Notes: generated from the letters alone by a model not told the origin. Numbered from the stretch's first letter, positions 1-8,904 are shown. The stretch: DNA of 64,000 bases from Sagittula sp048553715 (GCF_048553715.1 NZ_JBLZNC010000003.1:124001-188000); one strand, 5' to 3'. Numbers and translations are program-made.

Positions 1-319
1 CGATGATCCGCGCGATCAGCAGCACGGTCAGGTCTTGGGTCACAGCCATGACCACGTAATCGACGACCATCAGACCCAACGTGAACAGCAACACCCGCCG
101 TCGCCCCACAGCGTCGGACAGCGCGCCCAGAAAGGGGGCAAACAGGAATTGCATCACCGCATAGGCCGTCGCCAGAACACCGCCCCAGACGGCAGCGCCG
201 GACAGACCACGATGCGACACCTCGCCGATCAGATCCGGCATCACCGGAAGGATCAGGCCGATCCCCATGGCGTCGATGGCCACGGTGACCAAAAGAAAAA
301 CAACAGGCAGGCGCATCAT
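1..319 (-). CDS. MFS transporter, N-terminal part (cut by window edge)
   Basis: Reading the minus strand from an ATG at 319 gives about 106 residues of a major facilitator protein that continues beyond base 1. The start MMRLPVVFLLVTVAIDAMGIG is a first membrane helix with the Asp-x-x-Gly pattern of the TetA/Bcr drug-exporter group. A motif-A loop between helices 2 and 3, GALSDAVGRRRVLL, follows at about residues 64-77. The first ATG lies one base after the stop of pcaB, so it is probably the last gene of the pcaD-hydrolase-pcaB run and translationally linked to it. A role in uptake or export of an aromatic compound is inferred only from this position. The substrate cannot be read from the sequence. 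Confidence 0.85.
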   Translation of the reverse strand, partial: MMRLPVVFLLVTVAIDAMGIGLILPVMPDLIGEVSHRGLSGAAVWGGVLATAYAVMQFLFAPFLGALSDAVGRRRVLLFTLGLMVVDYVVMAVTQDLTVLLIARII

Positions 320-1642
320 TTACAGCGCCGCCCGGACCGCTTGGGCAAAGCTGCGGGCCTCTTGCGGGGCGCAGCCCAGATTGGCGGCGCTGTCAAAGAC
401 CGACGGCGGCAGGTCAGGGTGGGCTTCGCGCGCGATCTGCGACAGCGGGCTTCCGGTCTCGCGCGCTTGCTGGCACAGGGTTTTGGTGATGTGTTGCGCC
501 TTGGGGCGGGGCATGGATTGTGCCAAGGCAAAGCTGAGCGCCTCGGCGTGCACAAGGCTGTTCGCTTCCAGCGTGGCGGACATTGCGGCGGTGTCGGGCG
601 TCAGGGTCTCGGCCAGCGCCTGCGCATGTGTCATGGCAGAGGCTGCGGCCAAGACCAGTTGCGGCAGGGTCAGCCATTCGGTGAACCAAGCCGCGCCATC
701 ACGTTGCTGGCGGTGCATGCTTGCACCTTCGAGCGTGGCATGCAGCCCTTGGGCGTGCCGGGCCAAAGCCACGCAGGCAGAGGGCTGCACCGGGTTTTGT
801 TTCTGAGGCAGGGTGGACGATCCGCCCGCTTGCGGCAGGGTGATCTCGGCGGCATCGGATTGTGCGGCCAGCCACAGATCTTCGGCCAGACGTGCTGCCG
901 CAAGGGCCGAACGGGTGAACCATGCGGCGATGTTCAGGATGGGGGAGCGGTCGGTGTGCCAGCAGCGCTCGGGGTCGGTCAGGTTCAGCCCCTGCGCCAG
1001 ATCCGCGCGCAGGGCGGCGGGGTCATCGCCCAGATGGGACCCCGTGCCGACAGAGCCCGACAGGGAGACATACAGGTTGCCGCGGATCGCCTCGGACCCT
1101 TTGAACAGCGACAGCAGCGGCGCGCCCCATTGCGCGACCTGCGCGCCAAAGCTCGTCGGGGCGGCATGCTGGCCAAAGGTACGCCCCGCCATCGGGGTGT
1201 CCGCGTGGGCGTCGGCAAGCTCGGCCAGCGCGATCAGCGTGGCGCGCAGCCGGTCGCTTTGATGGGTGATGGCCTGCCGCAGGCGCAGCATAAGCGCGGT
1301 GTCCTGAATGTCCTGCGAGGTCGCGCCCCAATGGACAAAGGCCGCGTGTTCGGGCGCTTGCATCGCCTCGCGGAAGGCCTCGACCAATGCGGGTGTGGAC
1401 ACGCCGTTCAAGCCGGTCGATTTGGCCAGCCCGACCGGATCGATCTGGCATTCCAGAGCTGCGCGATGAATGGCGGCGGCGGCGGTTTCGGGAATGGTGC
1501 CGCGCGCGCCCTGTGCCTTGGCCAAGGCGCCTTCGACCAGCATCAAGGCGCGGATCTCTGCGCTGTCGGAAAACAGCCGCGCGGTGTCCCCGCTGGGGAA
1601 CAAATGGCTGAGGTGGATGCTGTCAAAGGGCGTCGCGGGCAT
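320..1642 (-). CDS. pcaB: 3-carboxy-cis,cis-muconate cycloisomerase
   Basis: This 440-residue protein belongs to the fumarase/aspartase superfamily. It would convert 3-carboxy-cis,cis-muconate to 4-carboxymuconolactone in the protocatechuate branch of the beta-ketoadipate pathway. The superfamily signatures are visible: HWGATSQDIQDTA near 104-116, RTFGQHAAPTSFG near 154-166, and the mobile catalytic loop GGSSTLPQKQNP near 273-284. The length is normal for bacterial PcaB. I chose the ATG at 1642. A TTG at 1651 overlaps the upstream stop, but a GACGGA sequence is placed about 11 bases before the ATG and only 2 before the TTG. It lies downstream of pcaD and a second hydrolase; pcaC, pcaH and pcaG are not in the window. 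Confidence 0.9.
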   Translation of the reverse strand: MPATPFDSIHLSHLFPSGDTARLFSDSAEIRALMLVEGALAKAQGARGTIPETAAAAIHRAALECQIDPVGLAKSTGLNGVSTPALVEAFREAMQAPEHAAFVHWGATSQDIQDTALMLRLRQAITHQSDRLRATLIALAELADAHADTPMAGRTFGQHAAPTSFGAQVAQWGAPLLSLFKGSEAIRGNLYVSLSGSVGTGSHLGDDPAALRADLAQGLNLTDPERCWHTDRSPILNIAAWFTRSALAAARLAEDLWLAAQSDAAEITLPQAGGSSTLPQKQNPVQPSACVALARHAQGLHATLEGASMHRQQRDGAAWFTEWLTLPQLVLAAASAMTHAQALAETLTPDTAAMSATLEANSLVHAEALSFALAQSMPRPKAQHITKTLCQQARETGSPLSQIAREAHPDLPPSVFDSAANLGCAPQEARSFAQAVRAAL

Positions 1643-1647
1643 AGGTG

Positions 1648-2379
1648 TCAAAGTCCGTCTTGTTCGTGGGTCTGGCGCGCAATCTGATCGAGCAGCGCTG
1701 CCAGCCTGTCCGGCATAGAGAAAAACGGCGAATGCGAACTGTCGAGTTCGTGCACGTCGCGCGGATCAAAGGCCTGCGCCATCACCCGTTGGAACGCGGG
1801 CGGGATGGCGCGGTCTTGCGTGCAAATGACGTAGCTTTTGGGCAGCGCGCCAGAGCGGTCGGTCAAATCAATTGCCGTGTTCGAGGCGGCCACGCTTTCG
1901 GGGCAAAGGTTCGCCACCGCATAAAGCACCGACGTGGCCGGGCAGTCATGGTAGAACGCATTCGTCCCGCCGGATGTGTCAAAGGTAAAGCTGCGTTTGT
2001 TTGCAGCCATGCGGATCAGCGGCAGCAGAGGCTGTTCATCGGCCTGCGCGCGCATCTGTGCCAAGGAATGGTCGGGCCAAGGTGTGTAGGCGCACAGGTA
2101 GACCAATCTGCGGATGTTCTCGGGGGCGATTTCGGCCCCTTGGGTGATCGAATAGCCGCCCATGGAATGGCCCACCACAATGGCGGGGCCGTCCAGATGT
2201 TCGGCAATGCGCTGGCCGTAGTCGGAAAGGGTGACGTCTTCGATATTGCCGCGATCCTCGCCGTGGGCGGGCATATCCAGCGCCACCGCCTCGTGCCCCA
2301 AGGCGAGCAGTTCGGGGACAACGTCCCGCCAGCACCACGCCCCATGGGCCGATCCGTGCACCAGAATAAAACGCGCCAT
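1648..2379 (-). CDS. alpha/beta hydrolase of the EstC/methylesterase type
   Basis: This is a 243-residue alpha/beta hydrolase. The N-terminus HGSAHGAWCW (residues 9-17) matches the oxyanion region of the plant methylesterase/hydroxynitrile-lyase/EstC branch. The nucleophile elbow is GHSMGG with Ser72. An acid residue is likely in CTQDRAIPP, and the catalytic His in SSHSPFF near the C-terminus. The ATG at 2379 is one base downstream of the pcaD stop, and the stop lies a few bases before pcaB, so the three genes form a tight operon. It is not a second PcaD: it lacks the longer cap and matches the small-esterase type instead. An esterase that feeds an aromatic acid into the pathway is a reasonable inference. 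The substrate is unknown. Confidence 0.85.
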   Translation of the reverse strand: MARFILVHGSAHGAWCWRDVVPELLALGHEAVALDMPAHGEDRGNIEDVTLSDYGQRIAEHLDGPAIVVGHSMGGYSITQGAEIAPENIRRLVYLCAYTPWPDHSLAQMRAQADEQPLLPLIRMAANKRSFTFDTSGGTNAFYHDCPATSVLYAVANLCPESVAASNTAIDLTDRSGALPKSYVICTQDRAIPPAFQRVMAQAFDPRDVHELDSSHSPFFSMPDRLAALLDQIARQTHEQDGL

Positions 2380-2380
2380 G

Positions 2381-3166
2381 TCAGGCTCCCTGAGCGATGA
2401 GGAAATCGCTGAGAACGCGGGCGAATTCTTCGGGGGCTTCGACGCAGGGCAGATGGCCCGCGCCACGGATCAGATGCTTTTGCACCCCGGGGATGAGATC
2501 GGCGGTCTCGAACACCAGATCCGGCGGGGTCGATCCGTCCTCTGACCCGGCGATGGCCAAGGTCGGCAGCCGCAGCCCGCTGGTCGACGAGATGAAATCG
2601 GTGCCCGCGATGGCTGCGGCGCAGCCGGTCCAGCCGTCCACCGGCGTGCGCAGAAACATCTGCTGCCAGCCGGGGAATTCGTCTGTGGCGTGAAACGGTT
2701 TGGAAAACCAGCGGCCCATGGTGGCATCAAGCACCGAAGCCATGCCGCCCTGCGTCACCGCATCAATGCGCTCTTGCCACATATCGCGGGTGCCGATCTT
2801 GGCACCGGTGTTCGACAGCACAAGCGCGCGCACCAGATCCAGACGCTTGGCTGCCAGACCTTGGGCGATCATGCCGCCAATGGACAGTCCGACAACCACG
2901 GCGTTCTTGAACCCCACATGGTCCATCAGCCGCTCCGTGTCGGAAATCAGCGCGCCCATGGAATAGGGGGCGGGCGGCACTTCGGACAGCCCGTGGCCGC
3001 GTTTGTCGAACCGCAAGATGCGCAGGTTCGCAGGCAGCAGCGGCAGCACCTTGTCCCACAGCCGCAGATCGGTCCCCAGAGAGTTGGCAAAGACCACGGG
3101 CATGCCGTCTTCGGGTCCGCTGACGATGTAGTGCAGGCGCGTGTCGCCGCTTGTGGCCATCTGCAT
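2381..3166 (-). CDS. pcaD: 3-oxoadipate enol-lactonase
   Basis: This 261-residue alpha/beta hydrolase hydrolyses beta-ketoadipate enol-lactone to beta-ketoadipate. Features typical of PcaD are FANSLGTDLRLWD (oxyanion region, 26-38), RFDKRGHGLS (52-61), the nucleophile elbow GLSIGG with Ser95, and the distal RGAGHLPCVEAPEEF carrying the catalytic His. The length matches stand-alone PcaD rather than the PcaDC fusion. It is the first gene of the minus-strand run with the second hydrolase, pcaB and an MFS gene. A 12-bp-arm hairpin at 3261-3299 separates it from the upstream slyD-like gene. No adjacent LysR or IclR regulator of the pca type is present here. Confidence 0.9.
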   Translation of the reverse strand: MQMATSGDTRLHYIVSGPEDGMPVVFANSLGTDLRLWDKVLPLLPANLRILRFDKRGHGLSEVPPAPYSMGALISDTERLMDHVGFKNAVVVGLSIGGMIAQGLAAKRLDLVRALVLSNTGAKIGTRDMWQERIDAVTQGGMASVLDATMGRWFSKPFHATDEFPGWQQMFLRTPVDGWTGCAAAIAGTDFISSTSGLRLPTLAIAGSEDGSTPPDLVFETADLIPGVQKHLIRGAGHLPCVEAPEEFARVLSDFLIAQGA

Positions 3167-3260
3167 GGGCTGGTCTCTCTGTTCCGGTCTGTTGCGCTAT
3201 GTAACCAGTGCGGGCCGCAGAAGGAACCCTTGCCGCACGTCTGCCTGCGGGCCGGATGCG

Positions 3261-3299
3261 CGAAGGGGGCGCAGACCGCATGGCCCCGCGCCCCCTTCG
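3261..3299 (-). terminator. hairpin between the FKBP gene and pcaD
   Basis: CGAAGGGGGCGC at 3261-3272 and GCGCCCCCTTCG at 3288-3299 are perfect 12-bp inverted arms around a 15-base loop. The hairpin lies downstream of the minus-strand FKBP stop and upstream of pcaD. There is no U-tract on the minus strand, so an intrinsic terminator is only a possibility. A smaller 7-bp palindrome, TGTCGCC-TAG-GGCGACA, sits at 3311-3327, immediately after the FKBP stop. Confidence 0.45.
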
Positions 3300-3332
3300 A
3301 TGTCACCTTATGTCGCCTAGGGCGACAGGCGT

Positions 3333-3761
3333 TCAGGCGATGGACACCAGTTCGATGTCAAAGGTCAGGTCCTTGCCGGCCAGCGGATGATTCGCATCCA
3401 GCGTGACGGTTTCTTCGCTGACTTCATGCACGGTCACGGGCATGACCTGACCGGTCTGGGTCTGCACCTGCAGCTGCAGGCCAACCTCCAGCGGGATATC
3501 GTCGGGGATTTCCGCGCGCGGCACGTCCTGGCGGGCCTGCGGATCGGGTTCACCGTAAGCTTCGACGGCGGGGATCTCGACCTTTTTGGTGTCGCCCACG
3601 GTCATGCCGGGGATGGCCTTGTCGAGACCGGGGATGATCTGGCCGGAGCCGACTTCGAATTCCAGCGGATCGCGCTCGCGCGAGCTGTCGAATTCGGACC
3701 CGTCGGAAAGCGTGCCGGTGTAGTGAAGGCGAACGGTATCGCCGGATTTAACCTGCGTCAT
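3333..3761 (-). CDS. SlyD-like FKBP-type peptidyl-prolyl isomerase
   Basis: This 142-residue protein is of the SlyD type: an FKBP prolyl-isomerase fold with an inserted chaperone flap. It starts VRLHYTGTLSDGSEFDSS (residues 10-27) and continues with GSGQIIPGLDKAIPGM (38-53). The insert-in-flap segment runs from about 68 to 120, and the typical SlyD end NHPLAGKDLTFDIELVSI follows. The histidine/cysteine-rich metal-binding tail of E. coli SlyD is absent, so nickel handling is not supported. It is predicted to be cytoplasmic and is a single gene, with about 165 bases to the next gene on either side. Confidence 0.9.
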   Translation of the reverse strand: MTQVKSGDTVRLHYTGTLSDGSEFDSSRERDPLEFEVGSGQIIPGLDKAIPGMTVGDTKKVEIPAVEAYGEPDPQARQDVPRAEIPDDIPLEVGLQLQVQTQTGQVMPVTVHEVSEETVTLDANHPLAGKDLTFDIELVSIA

Positions 3762-3929
3762 GAAAGTATCCTGTCTGTCGGGAAAAGGGTTTGCAGAGGC
3801 CGGTGCATATGCCGGGTGCTCTGAGGCTCGCCCGTAACCTAGGGATTGCGGGGCCGGATTGCAAACAAGGTGGCCAATCGGGACAAATTGCGCCTAGGGT
3901 CGGCAGAGTTTTCAGGGAAGGGGAGCCCG

Positions 3930-4607
3930 ATGGCCAAGGTTTGCATATTCGACGCTTATGGAACGCTGTTCGATGTGGCGGCGGCCGCGCGGGTCGCCGC
4001 AGATGAGCCGGGCCGGGACGCGTTGGCGCAGGTCTGGCCACAGATCGCGGCGGATTGGCGGGCGAAACAGCTGGAGTATTCGTGGCTGCGCGCGGTGACC
4101 GGCGATTACGTGTCTTTCTGGCAGGTCACGCAGGACGGGCTGGACTGGGCGATGGAGCGCGCAGGCCTGAGCGAGGATCTGGAACTGCGCGAACGGCTGC
4201 TGGCGCTGTATTGGGAATTGCCTGCTTACAAAGAAGCGCCCTTTGTTCTGGCGCGGCTGCAGGCGGCGGGCCTGCGCTCGGCGATCTTGTCCAACGGCAG
4301 CAAGGATATGCTGGAGGGGGCGGTGGAGTCCTCGGGGGTTGGGTCGTTCCTCGAAGAGGTGATCAGCGTTGAAAGCGTCACCACATTCAAACCCGCGCGC
4401 ATTGTCTATGATCTGGTGACACAGCGGATGGGCTGCGCCGTTTCGGATGTGTTGTTCGTGTCGTCCAACGGATGGGACATCGCAGGGGCGCAGGCCTACG
4501 GGTTTGAAACGGCATGGGTCAATCGCAACGGCCTTCCGGTGGACCGGCTCATGGCGCAGCCTGCGCATGTGGTCGCCGACCTTAACGCTATAGCGGAGCT
4601 TGTCTGA
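3930..4607 (+). CDS. haloacid dehalogenase type II (L-2-haloacid dehalogenase family)
   Basis: This 225-residue HAD-superfamily enzyme has the marks of the L-2-haloacid dehalogenase group. The nucleophile motif is FDAYGTLFD, with Asp8. Motif II is ILSNGSKDM, the motif III lysine lies in TFKPARIVYD, and FVSSNGWDIAGAQAYGF carries the Ser-Asn-Asp set used by true dehalogenases. Known family members hydrolyse L-2-haloacids to D-2-hydroxyacids with an Asp ester intermediate. The ATG at 3930 follows a GGAAGGGGAG ribosome-binding site. Its stop overlaps the start of the next hydrolase (TGATG), so the two are translationally coupled. Some family members act on non-halogenated phosphoesters, so the halogen substrate is an inference from motifs. 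Confidence 0.88.
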   Translation: MAKVCIFDAYGTLFDVAAAARVAADEPGRDALAQVWPQIAADWRAKQLEYSWLRAVTGDYVSFWQVTQDGLDWAMERAGLSEDLELRERLLALYWELPAYKEAPFVLARLQAAGLRSAILSNGSKDMLEGAVESSGVGSFLEEVISVESVTTFKPARIVYDLVTQRMGCAVSDVLFVSSNGWDIAGAQAYGFETAWVNRNGLPVDRLMAQPAHVVADLNAIAELV

Positions 4608-5434
4608 TGCCGCGCTTTACCAGCTCTGACGGGGTGTCGATCCATTACACCGATGAGGGGGCGGGCCTGCCGGTTTTATGTCTGGCGGGTCTGACGCGCG
4701 ATGGGCGGGATTTCGATTTCGTGGCCCCGCATCTGTCGCAGGTGCGGCTGATCCGGATGGATTACCGCGGGCGGGGGCAGTCGGACTGGGCGCCTTATGA
4801 GACCTACACCATTCCGGTCGAGGGACGCGATGCCATCGAATTGCTCGACCATCTCGGGGTGGCGCGGGCGGCGGTGCTGGGCACCTCGCGCGGGGGGCTG
4901 ATTGCCATGGGGCTGGCTTTTGCCGCGCGGGACCGGCTGCTTGGCGTATGTCTGAATGACGTCGGGCCAGAGATCGCCGACGCCGGTCTGGATGTGATCA
5001 AGAACTACCTCGGCAAACCGCCGGCTTTCGAGGCGCTGGAACAGGTCGCAGCCTATCGCAAGGCGCATATGACGGGCTTCCGGCTGCCCGACAGCCGCTG
5101 GATGGAAGAGGCCGCGCGCCTGTTCGCCGTCACGCAGGACGGTCTGGCGCTGACCTATGATCCGAAACTGCGCGACGCCGTGTTGGGCGGCGGTGCGCAA
5201 CCTGCGCCCGACCTTTGGCCGTTCTTTGACGCGCTGGAGGGGCTGCCGCTGGCCATGATCCGTGGCGCAAACTCTGACCTGTTGGCACCCGAGACCTTTG
5301 CCGAGATGCGCGCGCGCAGGCCAGATGCCATCGCGACAGAGGTGCCAGATCGCGGCCATATCCCGTTTCTTGACGAGCCGGAGAGCCTGACGGCCTTGCG
5401 CGACTGGCTGGCGGCCATGGGCGCGCAGGGCTGA
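4607..5434 (+). CDS. alpha/beta hydrolase
   Basis: This is a 275-residue alpha/beta hydrolase. The elbow LGTSRGGLIA carries the nucleophile Ser94, RMDYRGRGQSD (50-60) is the usual strand-4 region, and DRGHIPFLDEP near the C-terminus contains the catalytic His. The GTSRGG elbow is the form common in a Rhodobacterales group of uncharacterised hydrolases. It starts on the last base of the dehalogenase stop (TGATG), which implies coupled expression and perhaps a shared pathway, for example hydrolysis of an ester or lactone related to the dehalogenase substrate. It converges with truB, only six bases away. The substrate is not recognisable. Confidence 0.85.
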   Translation: MPRFTSSDGVSIHYTDEGAGLPVLCLAGLTRDGRDFDFVAPHLSQVRLIRMDYRGRGQSDWAPYETYTIPVEGRDAIELLDHLGVARAAVLGTSRGGLIAMGLAFAARDRLLGVCLNDVGPEIADAGLDVIKNYLGKPPAFEALEQVAAYRKAHMTGFRLPDSRWMEEAARLFAVTQDGLALTYDPKLRDAVLGGGAQPAPDLWPFFDALEGLPLAMIRGANSDLLAPETFAEMRARRPDAIATEVPDRGHIPFLDEPESLTALRDWLAAMGAQG

Positions 5435-5440
5435 GCCGCT

Positions 5441-6349
5441 TTAGTCGAGGTTGAACACGCGGCTGGGGTGCAGCTCGCCCGCCTTGAAGCGGCCAACCGC
5501 AATGGGTTTGCCGTCAAGGCTGGCCCATGCCTCGTCGCCGTATTCGACGTTGGAGGCCAGCACCATGCCGGGGTTGCCGTTTTTCAGACGCACCGCGCCC
5601 TCGGGGGTGCAGCGCAATTCGGGCAGATCGTCCAGCCCCAGCTCCAGCGGTTTCAGGAAAGCGTCCAGATCCGGCGTCTTGGCCAGCGCGTCGATCTGTT
5701 CAATGGTCACCGCGCCGTCCAGATCAAAGGGGCCGGACCAGACGCGGCGGAGCGTCAGCACATGGGCATGGCACCCCAGCGCCGCCCCCAGATCGCGCGC
5801 GATGGACCGCACGTAGCCGCCCTTGCCACAGGTCATTTCCAGAACAGCGGTGTCGGCATCGGGGCGGTCGCTCAGCAGCAGGGATTCGACAAACAGCGGA
5901 CGAGCGGCCAGCTCCATCTCTTCGCCGTCGCGGGCACGTTTATAGGCGCGCTCGCCGTCGATCTTGACCGCAGAGAACTGTGGCGGCACCTGCATGATGT
6001 CACCGACAAACCCGTGCAAGGCTTCCTTGATCTCGTCGTCAGAGGGGCGCAGATCCGAGGTGGCGATGATCTCGCCCTCGGTGTCGTCGGTGTTGGTGGC
6101 CTGCCCCCAGCGCACAACAAAGGAATAGGCCTTGAGCGCGTCTGTGATGTAGGGGACGGTCTTTGTGGCCTCGCCCAGGGCCACCGCCAGCAGGCCGGTC
6201 GCCTCGGGGTCAAGCGTGCCTGCATGGCCTGCCTTTTTGGCGTCCATGGCCCAGCGGACCTTGTTGACCACGGCGGTCGACGTGATGCCCGCCGGCTTGT
6301 CGACGATCAGCCAGCCGGAAATATCGCGGCCCTTACGCTTGCGTGCCAT
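5441..6349 (-). CDS. truB: tRNA pseudouridine(55) synthase
   Basis: This 302-residue protein makes pseudouridine at position 55 of the tRNA T-loop. The start KGRDISGWLIVDKPAGITST and the catalytic motif GHAGTLDPEATG, with the nucleophile Asp47, are diagnostic of TruB. VPPQFSAVKIDGERAYKRAR and GGYVRSIARDLG further on are also family-specific. I took the ATG at 6349 because residues from there match the family N-terminus; upstream in-frame sequence is unlike TruB. In many alphaproteobacteria truB is next to rpsO or rbfA, but here it lies between an unrelated hydrolase and a MATE gene. Confidence 0.96.
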   Translation of the reverse strand: MARKRKGRDISGWLIVDKPAGITSTAVVNKVRWAMDAKKAGHAGTLDPEATGLLAVALGEATKTVPYITDALKAYSFVVRWGQATNTDDTEGEIIATSDLRPSDDEIKEALHGFVGDIMQVPPQFSAVKIDGERAYKRARDGEEMELAARPLFVESLLLSDRPDADTAVLEMTCGKGGYVRSIARDLGAALGCHAHVLTLRRVWSGPFDLDGAVTIEQIDALAKTPDLDAFLKPLELGLDDLPELRCTPEGAVRLKNGNPGMVLASNVEYGDEAWASLDGKPIAVGRFKAGELHPSRVFNLD

Positions 6350-6406
6350 GTCTGTCTGTCCCCATGTGTGATGCGGCGCGCGGCGTAGCAAGGTGCGGCT
6401 GCCCTG

Positions 6407-7780
6407 TCAATCGGCGGTTGGCTGTGCGCCTGTGGTGGGCGGCTCTAGCCGCAGGATGCCCGCGCGGCGGGTCAGGTAGAGCGCTCCGGCTACGGCCCAT
6501 AGATTTGCCGCGACAAAGGCCGACACGATCCCGGCAAAGCCCGCGATTTGCGCGCCCAGCCATGCCAGCGGCACATAGACCACCGCAATGCGCGAGGCAG
6601 ACAGCCCCATGGACCACAAAGCGCGGTCGCAGGCGTTCATCGCGGCATTGGCCGTCACCAGAATACCGTAGCCAAAGAACCCCAGTGCCCCCCAGCGCAG
6701 ATACTGCGTGGCATAGGCAGCGGCGTCGCTGCCGTCGGTCATCAGATGGGCCAGCCATGGCGCGGCCAGCATCAGCACCGCCGCCAGTCCGGCCCCGTAA
6801 ATGACGCAGCTCAGGAACGTCAGGCGGGTGGCATCCTGCGCCCGGTCGCGCTTTTCCGCGCCCCATGCCTGACCCACCACCGGCCCGATGCCTGCCGACA
6901 GCGCCAGCATGGGAACGAACAGCAGCGATTGCACACGGGTGGCCGCCCCGAAGCCTGCGACCTGCGCATCGCCCAAGGTGGCAGCCGCCGCCGTCACCAG
7001 CGACAGGCCCAGTGGGTTGATGGCGTTGGAGGCCGCGGCAGGCCCGCCGATCTTGGCAATCCGGGTCAGGCTGTCACGCAGCCCCGTCAGGCAGGACCGC
7101 GACACCGACAGCCGCCCGCTGTACAGCGAAAACACCAGCAACCCGCCAAGCCCCAAAGCCCGTGCGATGAACGTGCCAATGGCCGCGCCTTCGGTGTCCA
7201 GAGCGGGGATCATGCCCCAGCCGAAAATGAAGAGGGGCGTGACGGCGATGTTGATCAGGGATTGCGACAACATCACAGTGGCGGAGATATGGCTTTCACC
7301 GCCCGCGCGGAAAACGGCGTTCAGACCCATGCCTGCCACCATGAATGGAAAGGACGCGCACCACCACGGCACATAGGCCAACACCTTATCAAGGATCTCG
7401 CCCGATGCGCCCATCGCGCCGTAGATGATCGGCGCCGTCAGCCAAAAAACCACAGCCACGAGCATCCCCAATGCGGTGGCAAAGATCATGGCATGCAGGG
7501 CCAATCGCGCGGCGCGGGCGTCGTCATCTCCTTCGCGGCCAAGCGCTTGGCTGACGACGGCGGATGTCCCTGCACCCAATCCAATGCTTAGCGACGTCAG
7601 GGCCACGGTGACGGGGTAGATGTAGCCCACCGCCGTCAGATCGGCCTGACCAGCGCGCGCCAGAAAGGCCGCATCCGCCAGCCCCACCGACAAGGTGCCA
7701 AGGATGCCAAGGCTCATCGGAGCCGAGACGCGCCACAGCGCACGGCCCACGGGGCCTTTGTTCAAATTGCGATCAGCCAT
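6407..7780 (-). CDS. MATE family efflux transporter
   Basis: This 457-residue polytopic membrane protein contains about twelve hydrophobic segments in two homologous halves. ALWRVSAPMSLGILGTLSVGLADAAFLARAGQADLTAVGY at the N-terminus and KIGGPAAASNAINPLGLSLVTAAAATLGDAQVAGFGAATR mid-protein are typical of the DinF/NorM-like MATE family, which exports cationic compounds in exchange for Na+ or H+. The ATG at 7780 gives an N-terminus that begins shortly before helix 1. It lies 47 bases downstream of a LysR-type gene on the same strand, which may regulate it. The exported compound cannot be predicted. Confidence 0.92.
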   Translation of the reverse strand: MADRNLNKGPVGRALWRVSAPMSLGILGTLSVGLADAAFLARAGQADLTAVGYIYPVTVALTSLSIGLGAGTSAVVSQALGREGDDDARAARLALHAMIFATALGMLVAVVFWLTAPIIYGAMGASGEILDKVLAYVPWWCASFPFMVAGMGLNAVFRAGGESHISATVMLSQSLINIAVTPLFIFGWGMIPALDTEGAAIGTFIARALGLGGLLVFSLYSGRLSVSRSCLTGLRDSLTRIAKIGGPAAASNAINPLGLSLVTAAAATLGDAQVAGFGAATRVQSLLFVPMLALSAGIGPVVGQAWGAEKRDRAQDATRLTFLSCVIYGAGLAAVLMLAAPWLAHLMTDGSDAAAYATQYLRWGALGFFGYGILVTANAAMNACDRALWSMGLSASRIAVVYVPLAWLGAQIAGFAGIVSAFVAANLWAVAGALYLTRRAGILRLEPPTTGAQPTAD

Positions 7781-7827
7781 GACGCCGGAAATGGGCCGAG
7801 ATGCCGCAAAGGCAAGCGGGCAGCGGC

Positions 7828-8649
7828 TTAGCGCCGGGCAAAGACCGCTTGGATGGCGTCCAGCGCGGCGCGGATGGGCGGGTCGTGGCGGGCATTGCTG
7901 TGCGACACCAGCCATTCGTCATGGGACAGCTCGGGTATAGCATCGGACTGGCGCTGCAATCCGTCTTCGGCGTCACCGGCAAAGGTGGGCAATACGATGC
8001 GGCCGAACCCCGCCAGTGCAAGATCGAGACACAGGCGCGGGTCGCTGGCGGTGGTGGTGATCCGGTCGCCATGGGTGGCGCGCAGCCATCGTTGCGAGGG
8101 TGTCGAGGCAACCGTATCAGGCAGCCCCACGTAATCCGCGACCCCGTCGGAGATGGCATAGATCGCATAGTCGATGCGGCGCAGGCGTTGGCGGGCCAGC
8201 CGCGTGCTGTCTGGCGGGCGGTTGCGGATGCCGATGTCTGCCGCGCGCCGCGCAAGGTCGAGATCCGCATTCGAGGGCACAAATGCGGGCCGCCACAGGG
8301 CCGAATGATCAGGCGTCATGGTCTGGGCCAGATGGCGCGAGGTCCAGAAACCTGCCGTGATGCGCACGGGCAGGGGGCCTTGGCCCTGCTGCACCCATTG
8401 GCGGGCGGCCTGCTGCACCTCTGCCAGATCGGCCACGCGGCGCGACAGGCTGTGGCCTTCTGCGGTCAGGCTGTAGCCGGAGGGGCCGCGCGTGAACAAC
8501 GTGCGCCCGATGGCCCGTTCCAGCCGCGCCATACGGCGTGACAGGGTGGGCAGGGGCGTGTCGGTCTCTCTGGCGGCGACCGATAGGGAACCCGCGCGCG
8601 CAACAGTCAGAAAGAGCGCCAGATCATCAAGGCTGGGGGTTTCATCCAT
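7828..8649 (-). CDS. LysR-family transcriptional regulator
   Basis: This 273-residue regulator has an N-terminal winged helix-turn-helix at residues 6-65 (LDDLALFLTVARAGSLSVAARETDTPLPTLSRRMARLERAIG), then a short linker and a periplasmic-binding-protein-like effector domain. It is somewhat shorter than the usual 290-310 residues, mainly in the effector domain. It is on the same strand as, and just upstream of, the MATE exporter, so local control of the exporter is plausible. The 255 bases between it and the end of metG hold its promoter; I see no other gene there. Confidence 0.9.
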   Translation of the reverse strand: MDETPSLDDLALFLTVARAGSLSVAARETDTPLPTLSRRMARLERAIGRTLFTRGPSGYSLTAEGHSLSRRVADLAEVQQAARQWVQQGQGPLPVRITAGFWTSRHLAQTMTPDHSALWRPAFVPSNADLDLARRAADIGIRNRPPDSTRLARQRLRRIDYAIYAISDGVADYVGLPDTVASTPSQRWLRATHGDRITTTASDPRLCLDLALAGFGRIVLPTFAGDAEDGLQRQSDAIPELSHDEWLVSHSNARHDPPIRAALDAIQAVFARR

Positions 8650-8904
8650 GAAACCCAGATTGCCGCTTTGTCAGCTATCCGCCAAGCGATTTCCAACGGA
8701 TCATGAGGGAACTTCGCGCAACCTGTAACGAAAGTGAAACCATGACCTCTCCGCTTCTCGTTTTGGGTGGCACGGGCGCAGCGCCCTGCCGGTCCTTGGA
8801 AAGGCAGCTTATCGCCGCCCGCATAGCAAGTCGGCGGCGCTGGGCGCGCCGCCGGTTCTGGTTGCGCCTGAAAGCGCGCGTTATGGGCCGACGGGCGGCG
8901 CGGT

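Noticed and set aside
35..1687. Plus-strand open frame opposite pcaB and the MFS fragment
   Set aside because: The minus strand carries family signatures; the plus-strand product is low-complexity and without a family.
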